DNA of 44,568 nucleotides from Ruegeria sp. 6PALISEP08 (lineage in GTDB: Bacteria; Pseudomonadota; Alphaproteobacteria; Rhodobacterales; Rhodobacteraceae): positions 1-44,568 of the forward strand of contig NZ_LGXZ01000020.1 in the NCBI RefSeq assembly GCF_001238295.1. The letters run 5' to 3'. The position numbers were made by a program, and so were the translations under genes. Below, one piece after another: positions 25,492-34,181 of this stretch; within the stretch, counting starts at the first letter, position 1, and every line of letters begins with the position of its first letter. Below the pieces are notes generated by a model that did no database searches, was not told the origin of the DNA, and was given only the letters and a program-made list of their open reading frames with translations.

Positions 25492-26589
25492 ATGGCCCAG
25501 ATCGTAGTCAAAAACGTAAAAAAGATGTTCGGCGATTTCACCGCTGTCCGCGAAAGCTCGTTCACGATTGAGGACGGTGAGTTTTTCATGCTGCTGGGGC
25601 CATCCGGTTGCGGGAAGACAACAACTCTGCGGATGATCGCGGGCTTGGAACTTCCCACATCTGGCGAGATTTACCTAGACGGTGAAGAAATCAGCCAACG
25701 ACCGCCCTCAGAGCGAGACATTGCCTTCGTTTTTCAGATGTTCGCGCTGTATCCACACATGAACGTGCGCAAAAATATCAGCTATCCACTGATATCGCAG
25801 GGTATGCCGCGTGCTGCAGTAAAAGCCAAAGTGGAGGAAGTCGCTGGGATTCTGGGAATAACGGACATACTCGATAGCCCGGTAGGCGGGCTTTCAGGCG
25901 GCGACAGGCAGCGCGTGGCGCTTGGTCGCGCGATTGTTCGCGAGCCCAAGGCGTTCATGATGGACGAACCTCTTGGTGCTTTGGATGCAGAGTTTCGTGA
26001 GCACATGGCTGAAGAATTACGCGCGCTTCATGATCGCATGGGCGCGACCACTGTTTATGTTACACACGACCAGTTGGAAGCCATGCAAATGGGCGACAAG
26101 ATCGTCGTAATGAACAACGCCGTGATCGAGCAATTCGGCACGCCTCAGGAGATTTACGACAAACCAGCTACGATGTTTGTGGCTGACTTTATCGGGTCTC
26201 CTTCAATGAATTTCCTGCGGTTTCAGGGGAAGGTCGAACCTGGCTCGGAAATGGTCCGACTGAATGGCCATGACGAAGCCGTGCCCAAACTGATGGAAGG
26301 GGCAGAGGGAGACTTGGTCTTTGGTGTCCGCCCCGAGCATGTTTTTCTATCGGACACCAGCGCTTACCGGGCCAAGGTCCTGGCCGCAGAATACCTGGGA
26401 ACCACACAGATCGTGACGCTGCAAAGTCCAAATGGAGAGCTGAAAGCCCGAATTGATGCACGCGAAGTCGTCAATCCCGGCCAGACAGTGGGATTGGAGT
26501 TTCGCTCACCTGCAGTGACCTTATTTGAAATGTCTACGGGCCGAGCGTTACGGTCCGCTCTGAACGGCGAGGTGCTAAACAATGGCTGA
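25492..26589 (+). CDS. Sugar ABC transporter ATPase, first of two
   Basis: The 365-residue ATPase has Walker A GPSGCGKTTT, a Q loop in AFVFQMFALYPHM, the signature LSGGDRQRVALGRAI, Walker B AFMMDEPLGALDAEF and switch His in YVTHDQLEAM, followed by a TOBE-type C-terminal domain (VFGVRPEHVFL). The D-loop region GALDAEFREHM differs from the usual LSNLDAKLR, while the second ATPase keeps SSLDAKLR, so the two sites are not equivalent. The ATG at 25492 is chosen because the frame extends back through the small membrane protein without family likeness. The end overlaps the second ATPase start by eight bases. Confidence 0.93.
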   Translation: MAQIVVKNVKKMFGDFTAVRESSFTIEDGEFFMLLGPSGCGKTTTLRMIAGLELPTSGEIYLDGEEISQRPPSERDIAFVFQMFALYPHMNVRKNISYPLISQGMPRAAVKAKVEEVAGILGITDILDSPVGGLSGGDRQRVALGRAIVREPKAFMMDEPLGALDAEFREHMAEELRALHDRMGATTVYVTHDQLEAMQMGDKIVVMNNAVIEQFGTPQEIYDKPATMFVADFIGSPSMNFLRFQGKVEPGSEMVRLNGHDEAVPKLMEGAEGDLVFGVRPEHVFLSDTSAYRAKVLAAEYLGTTQIVTLQSPNGELKARIDAREVVNPGQTVGLEFRSPAVTLFEMSTGRALRSALNGEVLNNG

Positions 26590-27574
26590 AGTCGTTTTGG
26601 AGAATATTTCGAAGTCATACGGTAAAGTCAAAGCGGTGGACGATATTTCTATGACGATCCCCAACGGCGCCTTCGTGGTGTTGTTGGGTCCGACTGGTGC
26701 CGGAAAAACAACGACGCTGAGGTTGATCTCCGGACTCGATAAATTGGATTCGGGAACGGTGCGAATTGCCGGGCGAGACGTTGGAATGGAAACGCCAGCC
26801 CAGCGCGATGTGGCGATGGTCTTCCAGCAATATTCGCTATACCCCCATATGACAGTGCAGGAGAACCTGTCGTTTCCTCTGCGGTCGCCGATCCTGAAGA
26901 CGCCAGAGGATGAGATCGCGAGAAAGGTTAACGAAGTCGCGGAAATCCTCCAGATCCCGCAAAAACTGGACAACAAAGCTACCGAACTTTCTGGCGGCGA
27001 GATGCAGCGCGTGTCAATCGGACGGGCGCTGGTGCGTGACCCCCAGATTTTCCTAATGGACGAACCACTCAGTTCTTTGGACGCCAAGCTTCGGGCAGAT
27101 TTGCGCGTGGAACTGAAGAGAATTCAGGCGGATTTGGGGTCAACCTTACTGTACGTGACCCATGATCAGGTCGAAGCCATGACAATGGCGACGCATATCG
27201 GCGTTCTGGAAAATGGAAGGTTGGTTCAGTACGGGACACCCCGGGATATCTATGAAAACCCAGGCAGTGTTTACGTTGCCAGCCGGTTGGGCCTGCCACG
27301 GATAAACATCCTGCCATCCGAGTTGTTCGGAGGCGATCACAAGGGCCCGCAGATTGGTCTTCGCCCGGAAAACATCATTGAAGGCGAAGGCCGTGATGCG
27401 CGTGTAGTACGTGCTGAGCATCTGGGGGATCAAACGCGACTGCACTTGGACTTGAATGGCCACCCGGTTGTGACACTGATTGGCATCCATCAGGACTATC
27501 CCGCTGGAAAACTTATAAAAATCCGCCCTCACAATCCATTGTATTTTGACGCGTCTGGCGCGCGAGTGAATTAA
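26582..27574 (+). CDS. Sugar ABC transporter ATPase, second of two
   Basis: The 330-residue ATPase has Walker A GPTGAGKTTT, signature LSGGEMQRVSIGRAL, Walker B IFLMDEPLSSLDAKLR and switch His in YVTHDQVEAM, plus a short TOBE domain (IGLRPENI). Two different ATPase genes in one operon, both of UgpC/MalK type, suggest a heterodimeric motor. This is known for the rhizobial GlpS/GlpT glycerol importer, which supports a small polyol-like substrate here. Confidence 0.93.
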   Translation: MAEVVLENISKSYGKVKAVDDISMTIPNGAFVVLLGPTGAGKTTTLRLISGLDKLDSGTVRIAGRDVGMETPAQRDVAMVFQQYSLYPHMTVQENLSFPLRSPILKTPEDEIARKVNEVAEILQIPQKLDNKATELSGGEMQRVSIGRALVRDPQIFLMDEPLSSLDAKLRADLRVELKRIQADLGSTLLYVTHDQVEAMTMATHIGVLENGRLVQYGTPRDIYENPGSVYVASRLGLPRINILPSELFGGDHKGPQIGLRPENIIEGEGRDARVVRAEHLGDQTRLHLDLNGHPVVTLIGIHQDYPAGKLIKIRPHNPLYFDASGARVN

Positions 27575-27585
27575 GGAGCAAAAGC

Positions 27586-29208
27586 ATGGCCCAGTTCCTC
27601 AACACGAAAGAAACCTTGGTCACAGAGGCAATAGACGGTCTTCTGGCGTCCTCTGGAGGACGACTTACCAGGTTGGACGGATACCCACACATCAAGGTTG
27701 TTTACAGGTCGGATTGGGACAAGTCGAAAGTCGCCTTGGTTTCCGGCGGAGGGTCTGGTCACGAACCCGCACATGCAGGTTTTGTTGGCGCCGGTATGCT
27801 GACAGCAGCCGTATGCGGGGAAGTTTTTGCGTCCCCGTCAGTTGAGGCGGTTCTGGCTGGCATTCTTGCGGTTACCGGTGAGGCTGGGTGCTTGCTTATT
27901 GTCAAGAATTACACCGGCGATCGGTTGAACTTTGGGCTGGCAGCTGAACGCGCCCGTGCATTGGGCCGCAGGGTAGAGATGGTCGTTGTCGACGATGACA
28001 TCGCCCTGCCCGACCTTCCGCAACCGCGCGGCGTGGCAGGAACTTTGTTCGTGCACAAAATTGCTGGCGCGCTTGCTGAAACAGGTGCTGACCTAGACAC
28101 TGTCACCAATGCAGCAAGAAGCACCATAGCCAAGGTGGTGAGCATCGGTATGAGCCTGGACACCTGCACCGTTCCGGGTTCTCCGAAAGAGGACAGGATT
28201 GCACCCGGCAAAGCGGAACTCGGCTTGGGCATCCATGGTGAGCCCGGTGTACAGCAGGTGGAATTTTCAAACGCTGTATCGGCCATGGCCACAGTGGTAG
28301 AGAAGCTAAAGCAACGCGTGGAATCTGGGGATTGTGTGGCCTTGGTCAACAACCTCGGGTCCACAACTCCGCTAGAAATGGCTGTCCTCACACATGCATT
28401 GTTCGAGACTGGTATCGCCCGCCATATCATTGGCCCGGCACCAATGATGACATCGCTGGATATGCACGGGTTCTCTGTTTCCGTTCTGCCCGTAAATCAG
28501 AACGATTTGTCGGCGCTTGAAGCGCCTGTTGATCTGGCGGCTTGGCCCGGCGTCAATTCCATCGATCCAATAAAAGTAGCGCCTTTGCCTGACGGGTTGA
28601 CTCCGATTGATCCAATTCCTTCGAACAATCCTGTGACACGGGAAACGATCGTCCGGTTGTCTGAACTGCTCATCAACGCTGAGAAGACCCTGAACGAGTT
28701 GGACGCGAAATCTGGTGATGGCGACACAGGGAGCACATTGGCGACTGCTGCACGAGCGTTGCAAGGCAGTCTTGACCGAATGCCGCTCGCTGATTTGACA
28801 CAGTTGTTTCCCGCCCTGGGCAATGAATTGAGCCAGACAATGGGCGGTTCTTCCGGCGTGATACTCGCAATCTTTTTCAACGCGGCTGGAGATGCCTGCG
28901 CGAGCGGAGCTTCTGCACCGAAATCCTTGGTCGAAGGTCTGAATCGAGTAAGCCAGGTTGGGGGCGCCAAGGTCGGTGACAGGACAATGATTGACGCCCT
29001 GGCGCCTGCACTTGCTGCACTCCCGTCTGGCCTGAGCCATGCGGCAAAGGCTGCCCGCCAAGGCGCGGACAACACGGCTAAAATTCGTCGTGCGAAGGCG
29101 GGCCGCGCGGCCTATGTTCCCGAAGAAAACCTAGTTGGACATAACGATCCCGGCGCTGAGGCTGTTGCTTTGTTGTTTGAAGGCTTAGCGCGGGAGATTG
29201 AGGGCTGA
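27586..29208 (+). CDS. Dihydroxyacetone kinase-type kinase, DhaK-DhaL fusion
   Basis: The 540-residue protein joins a DhaK domain (1 to about 330) and a DhaL nucleotide domain (about 350-540), the layout of ATP-dependent single-chain Dak kinases. GGGSGHEP (54-61) and His217 in GLGIHGEPG, which binds the substrate carbonyl covalently, mark DhaK. SGDGDTGSTLA (376-386) holds the Mg-ADP-binding aspartates, and GGSSGVILAIF the nucleotide loop of DhaL. Members phosphorylate dihydroxyacetone, glyceraldehyde, or tetruloses such as erythrulose. GGAG precedes the start by several bases. It follows the importer by 11 bases, so the import cargo or a product of the downstream enzymes is probably a C3 or C4 ketose. 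Confidence 0.92.
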   Translation: MAQFLNTKETLVTEAIDGLLASSGGRLTRLDGYPHIKVVYRSDWDKSKVALVSGGGSGHEPAHAGFVGAGMLTAAVCGEVFASPSVEAVLAGILAVTGEAGCLLIVKNYTGDRLNFGLAAERARALGRRVEMVVVDDDIALPDLPQPRGVAGTLFVHKIAGALAETGADLDTVTNAARSTIAKVVSIGMSLDTCTVPGSPKEDRIAPGKAELGLGIHGEPGVQQVEFSNAVSAMATVVEKLKQRVESGDCVALVNNLGSTTPLEMAVLTHALFETGIARHIIGPAPMMTSLDMHGFSVSVLPVNQNDLSALEAPVDLAAWPGVNSIDPIKVAPLPDGLTPIDPIPSNNPVTRETIVRLSELLINAEKTLNELDAKSGDGDTGSTLATAARALQGSLDRMPLADLTQLFPALGNELSQTMGGSSGVILAIFFNAAGDACASGASAPKSLVEGLNRVSQVGGAKVGDRTMIDALAPALAALPSGLSHAAKAARQGADNTAKIRRAKAGRAAYVPEENLVGHNDPGAEAVALLFEGLAREIEG

Positions 29209-29215
29209 AGAACAC

Positions 29216-30274
29216 GTGGAAGACCAAAAACAAAAGTTAGAATTGGTGAAAAAGCCAACCGTCAATGACATCGCGCGCGTAGCGGGTGTCAGCCTGGCGA
29301 CTGTTGACCGGGTCTTGAACAGGCGCCCCGGCGTGCGGGCCGTAACCGTGCAGAAAGTACAAAAGGCGATTGATGAGCTGGGGTATGTGCGCGACACGGC
29401 CGCGGCCAACCTCGCGCGTAACCGCGTCTACAATTTCCTGTTTGTTTTGCCAAACACCGACAACGAGTTTGTAGAGGCGATTAGCAGTCAGATCGCAGAA
29501 CAATCACGTGACCAGTTTATCGAACGGACTCGCATTGCAATCGAGAAGGTAGCTCCGTTTGAGCCGCAAGACATCGTCAACATCCTGGATACTGTCGACA
29601 GTTTAGAGGTTGATGGAGTGGCCGTTTTCGGACCTGAAACGCCTTCTGTCCGCGACGCTGTAAAGAGGGTCAGGGACAAGGGCGTTCCGGTTGTTGCCCT
29701 GGTGTCTGACTTGCCTAGTTCTGATAGAGATCACTTTGTAGGCATCGATAATATTTCGGCAGGACGGACAGCTGCTCAGCTGATGGGACGATTTGTGCAT
29801 CGCGAGGGCAAGGTATTGGTCCTGACAGGATCTCGCTTGGCACGCGATCATCTGGAACGACGCCAGGGTTTTGATCTTGTTGTGGCTGAGGATTTTCCTC
29901 ATCTCGAAGTTGTGGCGTCCGTAGAGGGTCGGGATGATCCGGATCTGATCTACACGATGATGCCCGAGATTTTTGAAACCTACCCGGATCTGGTTGGAAT
30001 ATACTCGTCAGCTGCAGGCAATGCTGGTCTGATTCAGTTTCTTTCAGAGAACACGTTCAGCAAAGATCTGGTGATCATAGCGCATGAGCTCACTCCACTT
30101 AGTCGTGAAGCGCTTAGGCTTGGAACGTTTGACGCTCTAATCTCGCAAGACTCGGGGCACATTGTTCGTTCAGCCATCCGTCTGCTGCGCGCGACTTCTG
30201 ATAAGGTTCCATTCAACAAGGCGCAGGAACGTATCCGTATCGACATCTATCTGAAGGAAAATTTACCGCCATAA
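29216..30274 (+). CDS. LacI-family transcriptional regulator
   Basis: The product (352 residues from GTG 29216; a TTG at 29198 in frame inside the kinase end is an alternative) has the LacI headpiece: PTVNDIARVAGVSLATVDRVLNRR with a hinge-like GYVRDTAAANLARN. A periplasmic-binding-protein-like effector domain follows. Its place inside the operon it presumably controls, and the two central-CG palindromes in front of that operon, suggest an autoregulated repressor released by the imported sugar or an intermediate. The central DRV in place of the common SRV in the recognition helix may relate to the unusual operator arms. Confidence 0.92.
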   Translation: MEDQKQKLELVKKPTVNDIARVAGVSLATVDRVLNRRPGVRAVTVQKVQKAIDELGYVRDTAAANLARNRVYNFLFVLPNTDNEFVEAISSQIAEQSRDQFIERTRIAIEKVAPFEPQDIVNILDTVDSLEVDGVAVFGPETPSVRDAVKRVRDKGVPVVALVSDLPSSDRDHFVGIDNISAGRTAAQLMGRFVHREGKVLVLTGSRLARDHLERRQGFDLVVAEDFPHLEVVASVEGRDDPDLIYTMMPEIFETYPDLVGIYSSAAGNAGLIQFLSENTFSKDLVIIAHELTPLSREALRLGTFDALISQDSGHIVRSAIRLLRATSDKVPFNKAQERIRIDIYLKENLPP

Positions 30275-30301
30275 AGGCACAGGTTTTGGGGAGAAAATCT
30301 A

Positions 30302-31357
30302 ATGAAGACGATCAAAGGGCCGGCTCTGTTTCTTGCACAATTTGCAGGGGACGAAGCACCGTTCAATTCATGGGATGCGATCACCAAATGGGCGGCTGAT
30401 TGCGGATACAAAGGCGTTCAGGTTCCCAGTTGGGATGGCCGGTTGTTCGACCTAGAACAGGCCGCGTCCAGCATCGGTTATTGTGATGACTTCAAAGGCA
30501 AAGCCAGCGAGAATGGTGTCGAAGTCACTGAACTGTCCACGCATCTTCAAGGTCAGCTTGTGGCCGTTCACCCGGCCTATGACACTGCATTTGATGGTTT
30601 CGCAGCCGAGAGTGTCCGAGGGAACCCGACGGCCCGACAAGAATGGGCGGTGGATCAGGTAAAAAAGGCACTATCAGCATCGAAAAACTTGGGTATTTCT
30701 GCTCACGCGACGTTCTCAGGCGCGTTGGCCTGGCCCTACGTTTATCCTTGGCCGCAGCGCCCTGCCGGATTGATTGAAACAGCATTTGATGAGCTCGCGC
30801 GCCGTTGGATGCCGATCCTGAATCACGCGGACGAATGCGGCGTTGATGTCTGCTATGAAATTCACCCCGGAGAAGACCTCCACGACGGCGTGACATACGA
30901 AATGTTTCTCGAGCGGACAGGCAATCACCCTCGGGCCTGCATGTTGTACGACCCGTCGCATTACGTCCTGCAATGCCTCGACTACTTGGACAACATCGAC
31001 ATCTACAAGGATCGGATCCGGATGTTCCATGTGAAAGATGCCGAGTTTAATCCAACTGGGCGGCAGGGTGTTTATTCTGGGTATCAAAGCTGGGTTGATC
31101 GGGCTGGACGGTTCCGGTCACTTGGCGATGGCCAGGTGGATTTCGGGGCCGTCTTCTCAAAAATGGCCGCGAATGACTTTGATGGTTGGGCAGTGGTCGA
31201 ATGGGAATGTTGCCTCAAACACCCTGAGGATGGAGCGCGTGAGGGCGCTCAGTTTGTTTCCGATCACATTATCCGCGTAACCGAGAAGGCGTTCGATGAC
31301 TTCGCTGACAGTGGCGCAGACGAAGCGGCTAACCGTAAGATGCTGGGGATTGAGTGA
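30302..31357 (+). CDS. TIM-barrel sugar isomerase/epimerase-like protein
   Basis: The 351-residue protein belongs to the xylose-isomerase-like TIM-barrel superfamily (AP endonuclease 2 type). Putative metal ligands lie on strands: Glu in DVCYEIHPGEDLHDG, Asp and His in LYDPSHY, His in MFHVKDAEF, and Glu in AVVEWECCLKHP. A substrate-loop segment RQGVYSGYQSWVDRAGRFRSLG resembles that of the subgroup found next to Gfo/Idh oxidoreductases. Known functions are inosose dehydratase or isomerase, tagatose and other ketose epimerases, and 3-keto-glycoside-cleaving enzymes. It overlaps the next gene by one base (TGATG). Reaction unknown. Confidence 0.88.
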   Translation: MKTIKGPALFLAQFAGDEAPFNSWDAITKWAADCGYKGVQVPSWDGRLFDLEQAASSIGYCDDFKGKASENGVEVTELSTHLQGQLVAVHPAYDTAFDGFAAESVRGNPTARQEWAVDQVKKALSASKNLGISAHATFSGALAWPYVYPWPQRPAGLIETAFDELARRWMPILNHADECGVDVCYEIHPGEDLHDGVTYEMFLERTGNHPRACMLYDPSHYVLQCLDYLDNIDIYKDRIRMFHVKDAEFNPTGRQGVYSGYQSWVDRAGRFRSLGDGQVDFGAVFSKMAANDFDGWAVVEWECCLKHPEDGAREGAQFVSDHIIRVTEKAFDDFADSGADEAANRKMLGIE

Positions 31358-32511
31358 TGGTTACAGGACGCAGTGAAGAAACCTCAGGTCGCATTCGCCT
31401 TGGCATGGTTGGCGGTGGAAACGACGCCTTTATAGGTGGCGTTCATCGAATTGCGACGCGATTGGACGACAAGTTTGAATTGGTTGCCGGTGCTTTGTCT
31501 TCTACGCCTGAGAAATCTCTTGAAAGTGGGCAGGCATTGGGGCTCGAGCGGGTTTATGAAGACTTCAAGCAAATGGCGATAAGGGAAGCCCGGCTGAAAT
31601 CTGGGATCGAGGCAGTTTCAATTGTCACACCAAATCACGTTCATTATGCCGCCGCACGCGAGTTCCTGAAGCGTGGCATTCACGTTATTTGTGACAAGCC
31701 ACTCACCTCGACCCTTGCCGACGCCAAAAAGCTGGTCAAAGCAGCGGAAAACGCAGACGCGCTGTTCATATTGACCCACAACTACACAGGCTATCCGATG
31801 GTTCGGCAGGCGCGTGAAATGGTTGCCAACGGCGATATTGGAAAAATCCGCGTCGTTCAGGTTGAATACCCACAGGACTGGCTGACCGAACAGCAGGACT
31901 TTAAACAGGCTGAATGGCGGACCGATCCTGAACGCTCTGGCGCAGGTGGATCAACCGGTGACATCGGCACCCACGCGTACAACATCGCCTGCTTTGTGAC
32001 CGGGTTGAAGGCGGAAAGCCTTGCGGCGGATTTGCAGGCCTTTGTGCCGGGCCGCAAAGTCGATGACAATGCGCACGTCCTGCTTCGCTTCGAAGGCGGA
32101 GCGCGTGGTATGCTGTGGTCTTCTCAGGTGGCTCCTGGCAATGAAAACGCGCTCCGATTGCGGGTCTATGGTGAAAAAGGTGGGTTGGAGTGGGCTCAGG
32201 AAGATCCTAACTACCTGTGGTTTACACCCTACAACGAGCCTAAGCGTTTGATCACCCGAAATGGTGCAGGGGCTGGAGATGCTGCCAACCGGTTAAGTCG
32301 AGTTCCCCCCGGACATCCCGAGGGGTATCTTGAGGGGTTCGCAAATGTCTATGGAGAGGCAGCAGAGGCCATTCAAGCTTTCCGAAATGGGATTTCGCCT
32401 GAGGCGTCGGTTATCTATCCAACGGTCCATGACGGGCTCAATGGTGTTAAGTTTGTGGCCGCATGCGTGCAAAGCTCTTCAAGGAATGCGGCTTGGGTCA
32501 AGTTAGAGTAA
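31357..32511 (+). CDS. Gfo/Idh/MocA-family oxidoreductase
   Basis: The 384-residue NAD(P)-dependent oxidoreductase has a Rossmann motif LGMVGGGNDAFIGGVHR, the family CDKPLTSTLADAKKLV motif with the catalytic-type Lys, and the C-terminal sheet with GGSTGDIGTHAYNIACF holding the Asp and His of the active site. Members oxidise sugar or inositol hydroxyls, often at C3 or C2. ATG 31357 is chosen; a GTG three bases earlier is also possible. It is the last gene of the operon. Paired with the TIM-barrel gene it suggests oxidation of a ring or polyol hydroxyl followed by isomerisation or elimination. Confidence 0.92.
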   Translation: MVTGRSEETSGRIRLGMVGGGNDAFIGGVHRIATRLDDKFELVAGALSSTPEKSLESGQALGLERVYEDFKQMAIREARLKSGIEAVSIVTPNHVHYAAAREFLKRGIHVICDKPLTSTLADAKKLVKAAENADALFILTHNYTGYPMVRQAREMVANGDIGKIRVVQVEYPQDWLTEQQDFKQAEWRTDPERSGAGGSTGDIGTHAYNIACFVTGLKAESLAADLQAFVPGRKVDDNAHVLLRFEGGARGMLWSSQVAPGNENALRLRVYGEKGGLEWAQEDPNYLWFTPYNEPKRLITRNGAGAGDAANRLSRVPPGHPEGYLEGFANVYGEAAEAIQAFRNGISPEASVIYPTVHDGLNGVKFVAACVQSSSRNAAWVKLE

Positions 32512-32529
32512 AATCTGGCTCTGAGTGTG

Positions 32530-32620
32530 GAGCATGCTTCTTGATCTCCGGGCAGATAGTCATTTTCAATAGGATGCGGGTCTTGAGTGTTTGGTACCAA
32601 CGCTCAATCCTGCCTGGGAT
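32530..32620 (-). mobile_element. IS3-type transposase remnant, frameshifted
   Basis: On the minus strand GRIERWYQTLKTRIL, then in the neighbouring frame ENDYLPGD, correspond to the conserved end of the IS3-family integrase core (typically GKIERWHQTLKNRIL-LENYYLPGD). Only about 30 codons remain and a frameshift splits them, so this is a dead fragment. It joins directly to a metallo-beta-lactamase-fold fragment. Confidence 0.65.
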
Positions 32621-32930
32621 CACCATGCCAAGCTGCGGTTTTGCTTCGGCGAACATCTTTCCAATCGCGTAGTGTGACGTGTGATGTGTGTCTATCGTGA
32701 AGTTGAAGAGCTGCTGCGGGATGCCGTAATTGTACGTCATTAGCTGGCCGATGTCCTGTCCCGACATCTCGGTCACGAAGACATCCGCACCCCTGCCGGA
32801 TTCGAGAGACAACTCGTCGGGGCGACCATCGCCCGTCCAAACGAAACTGAGACCGTTCCAATCAAGACGGTAGCTGCATAATGCCCTTTGCTTGCCAGCA
32901 ACGGTAAACTACTGCTTCTGCAACTTCCGC
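32620..32930 (-). pseudogene. Metallo-beta-lactamase-fold hydrolase remnant
   Basis: Read on the minus strand, about 85 codons give YRLDWNGLSFVWTGDGRPDE, then GADVFVTEM, MTYNYGIPQQLFNFTIDTHH and TSHYAIGKMF, ending at PQLGMV. TGDGRPDE and THHTSHYA are features of the C-terminal part of one metallo-beta-lactamase-fold group. The frame is stopped upstream (TAG near 32905) and fuses into IS3 transposase sequence after GMV. There is no start with a ribosome binding site, so it is a pseudogene fragment. The rest of the gap to 33232 (about 300 bases) holds nothing recognisable. Confidence 0.6.
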
Positions 32931-33232
32931 TGAGAACCCTATTCGGTCATTTCCCAGTGATCTGGTTGCTGCCGGTGCATTGGGCAGCATACAGCACTTT
33001 GCCGACCTTGGTCCCTAAGTGCCCATCAATTGTCTGAGTGAAATGATCGGACGTCGGCAACGAGCCCCATTTTACAAGATGCTGCGAACTGCATGAAGGA
33101 CTGCTGCGCCATCTAAAACTCTGCCTTGGGAATTTATGGAGAGTTGGTCAATTTATTGAATTTTTAGCTGACAACCCACCAATTTTGAACTGTTTCCCAC
33201 GGTCCTTCATTTCAAAAAAGCTGATATTCTGA

Positions 33233-34033
33233 TCAATCCGAACCAAGAATAGTTGCCAGATCGTCCTGAGGTTGCTGCCGCGATTCCATATCAAGGCCGC
33301 TTTGAATGTGGTTCAGGTGAGATATGAGCAGTTTCTCGGCCAGTTCCGGATTCTGTGACTGGATCGCGTGCAGGATCTTACTGTGCTCGTCATCCGGGCA
33401 GCTCGCGTTTTGCGACGATCCAAAAAGGCCCACGATGAGGGATGTTCGCGTGACCAATTCGCGCATCATACGGAAGATGAACTTGTTGCCCGTTGCTTGG
33501 GCAAGTTTTGTATGGAATTCGCCAGACAGCCGAATGATCTCGGTTCTTTCGTCCTTTTCACGGGCCGCGTCCTCAAGGGCGATGTGATCAATGAGAACCG
33601 TCAGATCAATATCACCAGAGCTTTGAGCCAACTGCCGAACAAGGGGCGGCTCAATCAGCATCCGAGCCGCAAATACGTCATTCGCCTCAGACTTGTCGGG
33701 ACAGGCAACATAAGCGCCGCGATTTGACTGTAACTCAATGAGCCCCTGACTTGAGAGTAATAGAAGCGCCCGTCGAACCCGCATTCGACCAACGCCAAAG
33801 GTTTCGCACAAACGTGCTTCACTCAGTTTGGTGTTTGGTGCCAAACGCTGCTCCATGACCGCCTTGTAGATGCGCTCAACAATAAAATTCTCATTCGATC
33901 CCGGGTTGGGGTCCGTTTTGCCTACGCTGCTTTGCTGAGGAATGGAGGACACGAGACTACTTTCAGGGTTGATTTCTTTTGCGGATTCGCTGGCTGTAAA
34001 GGCATAATCTCCAATTAGTCTAAGGCCAAGCAT
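33233..34033 (-). CDS. GntR-family regulator (FCD type)
   Basis: The 266-residue protein has a GntR winged helix (VERIYKAVMEQRLAPNTKLSEARLCETFGVGRMRVRRALLLL type, about residues 55-95) and a C-terminal helical FCD-type ligand domain with metal-binding-like His residues (SGEFHTKLA, then HLNHIQSGL). The ATG at 34033 lacks a good ribosome binding site; an open frame extends 45 codons farther but would run through the intergenic palindrome at 34072, so the shorter start is preferred. A 50-residue low-complexity lead precedes the HTH, which is unusual. It diverges from the LivJ-type gene and probably controls that operon. Confidence 0.88.
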   Translation of the reverse strand: MLGLRLIGDYAFTASESAKEINPESSLVSSIPQQSSVGKTDPNPGSNENFIVERIYKAVMEQRLAPNTKLSEARLCETFGVGRMRVRRALLLLSSQGLIELQSNRGAYVACPDKSEANDVFAARMLIEPPLVRQLAQSSGDIDLTVLIDHIALEDAAREKDERTEIIRLSGEFHTKLAQATGNKFIFRMMRELVTRTSLIVGLFGSSQNASCPDDEHSKILHAIQSQNPELAEKLLISHLNHIQSGLDMESRQQPQDDLATILGSD

Positions 34034-34071
34034 TAGAATTTGTCGACCAAAATGCCAAATGTGTTGACAAA

Positions 34072-34085
34072 GATTGTTAACAATC
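34072..34085. promoter_or_regulatory. Candidate GntR operator
   Basis: GATTGTTAACAATC is a perfect 14-bp palindrome in the 148-base divergent gap between the GntR gene and the LivJ-type gene. Its TTGTTAACAA core resembles FadR-subfamily GntR sites. TTGACA at 34064 overlaps its edge, but no matching -10 box was found. Confidence 0.6.
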
Positions 34086-34181
34086 GTGAACTGACCCCGC
34101 GGCAAGCATGGGGATTCCATCAAACTGCCGGCCAAGAATTGCGCGAAATGCGTCAAAATTGAATTCAACGGGAGTTAAGAT

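Noticed and set aside
34034..34168. N-terminal extension of the GntR regulator
   Set aside because: It would run through the perfect palindrome and shows no GntR sequence, although the shorter start also lacks a strong ribosome binding site.
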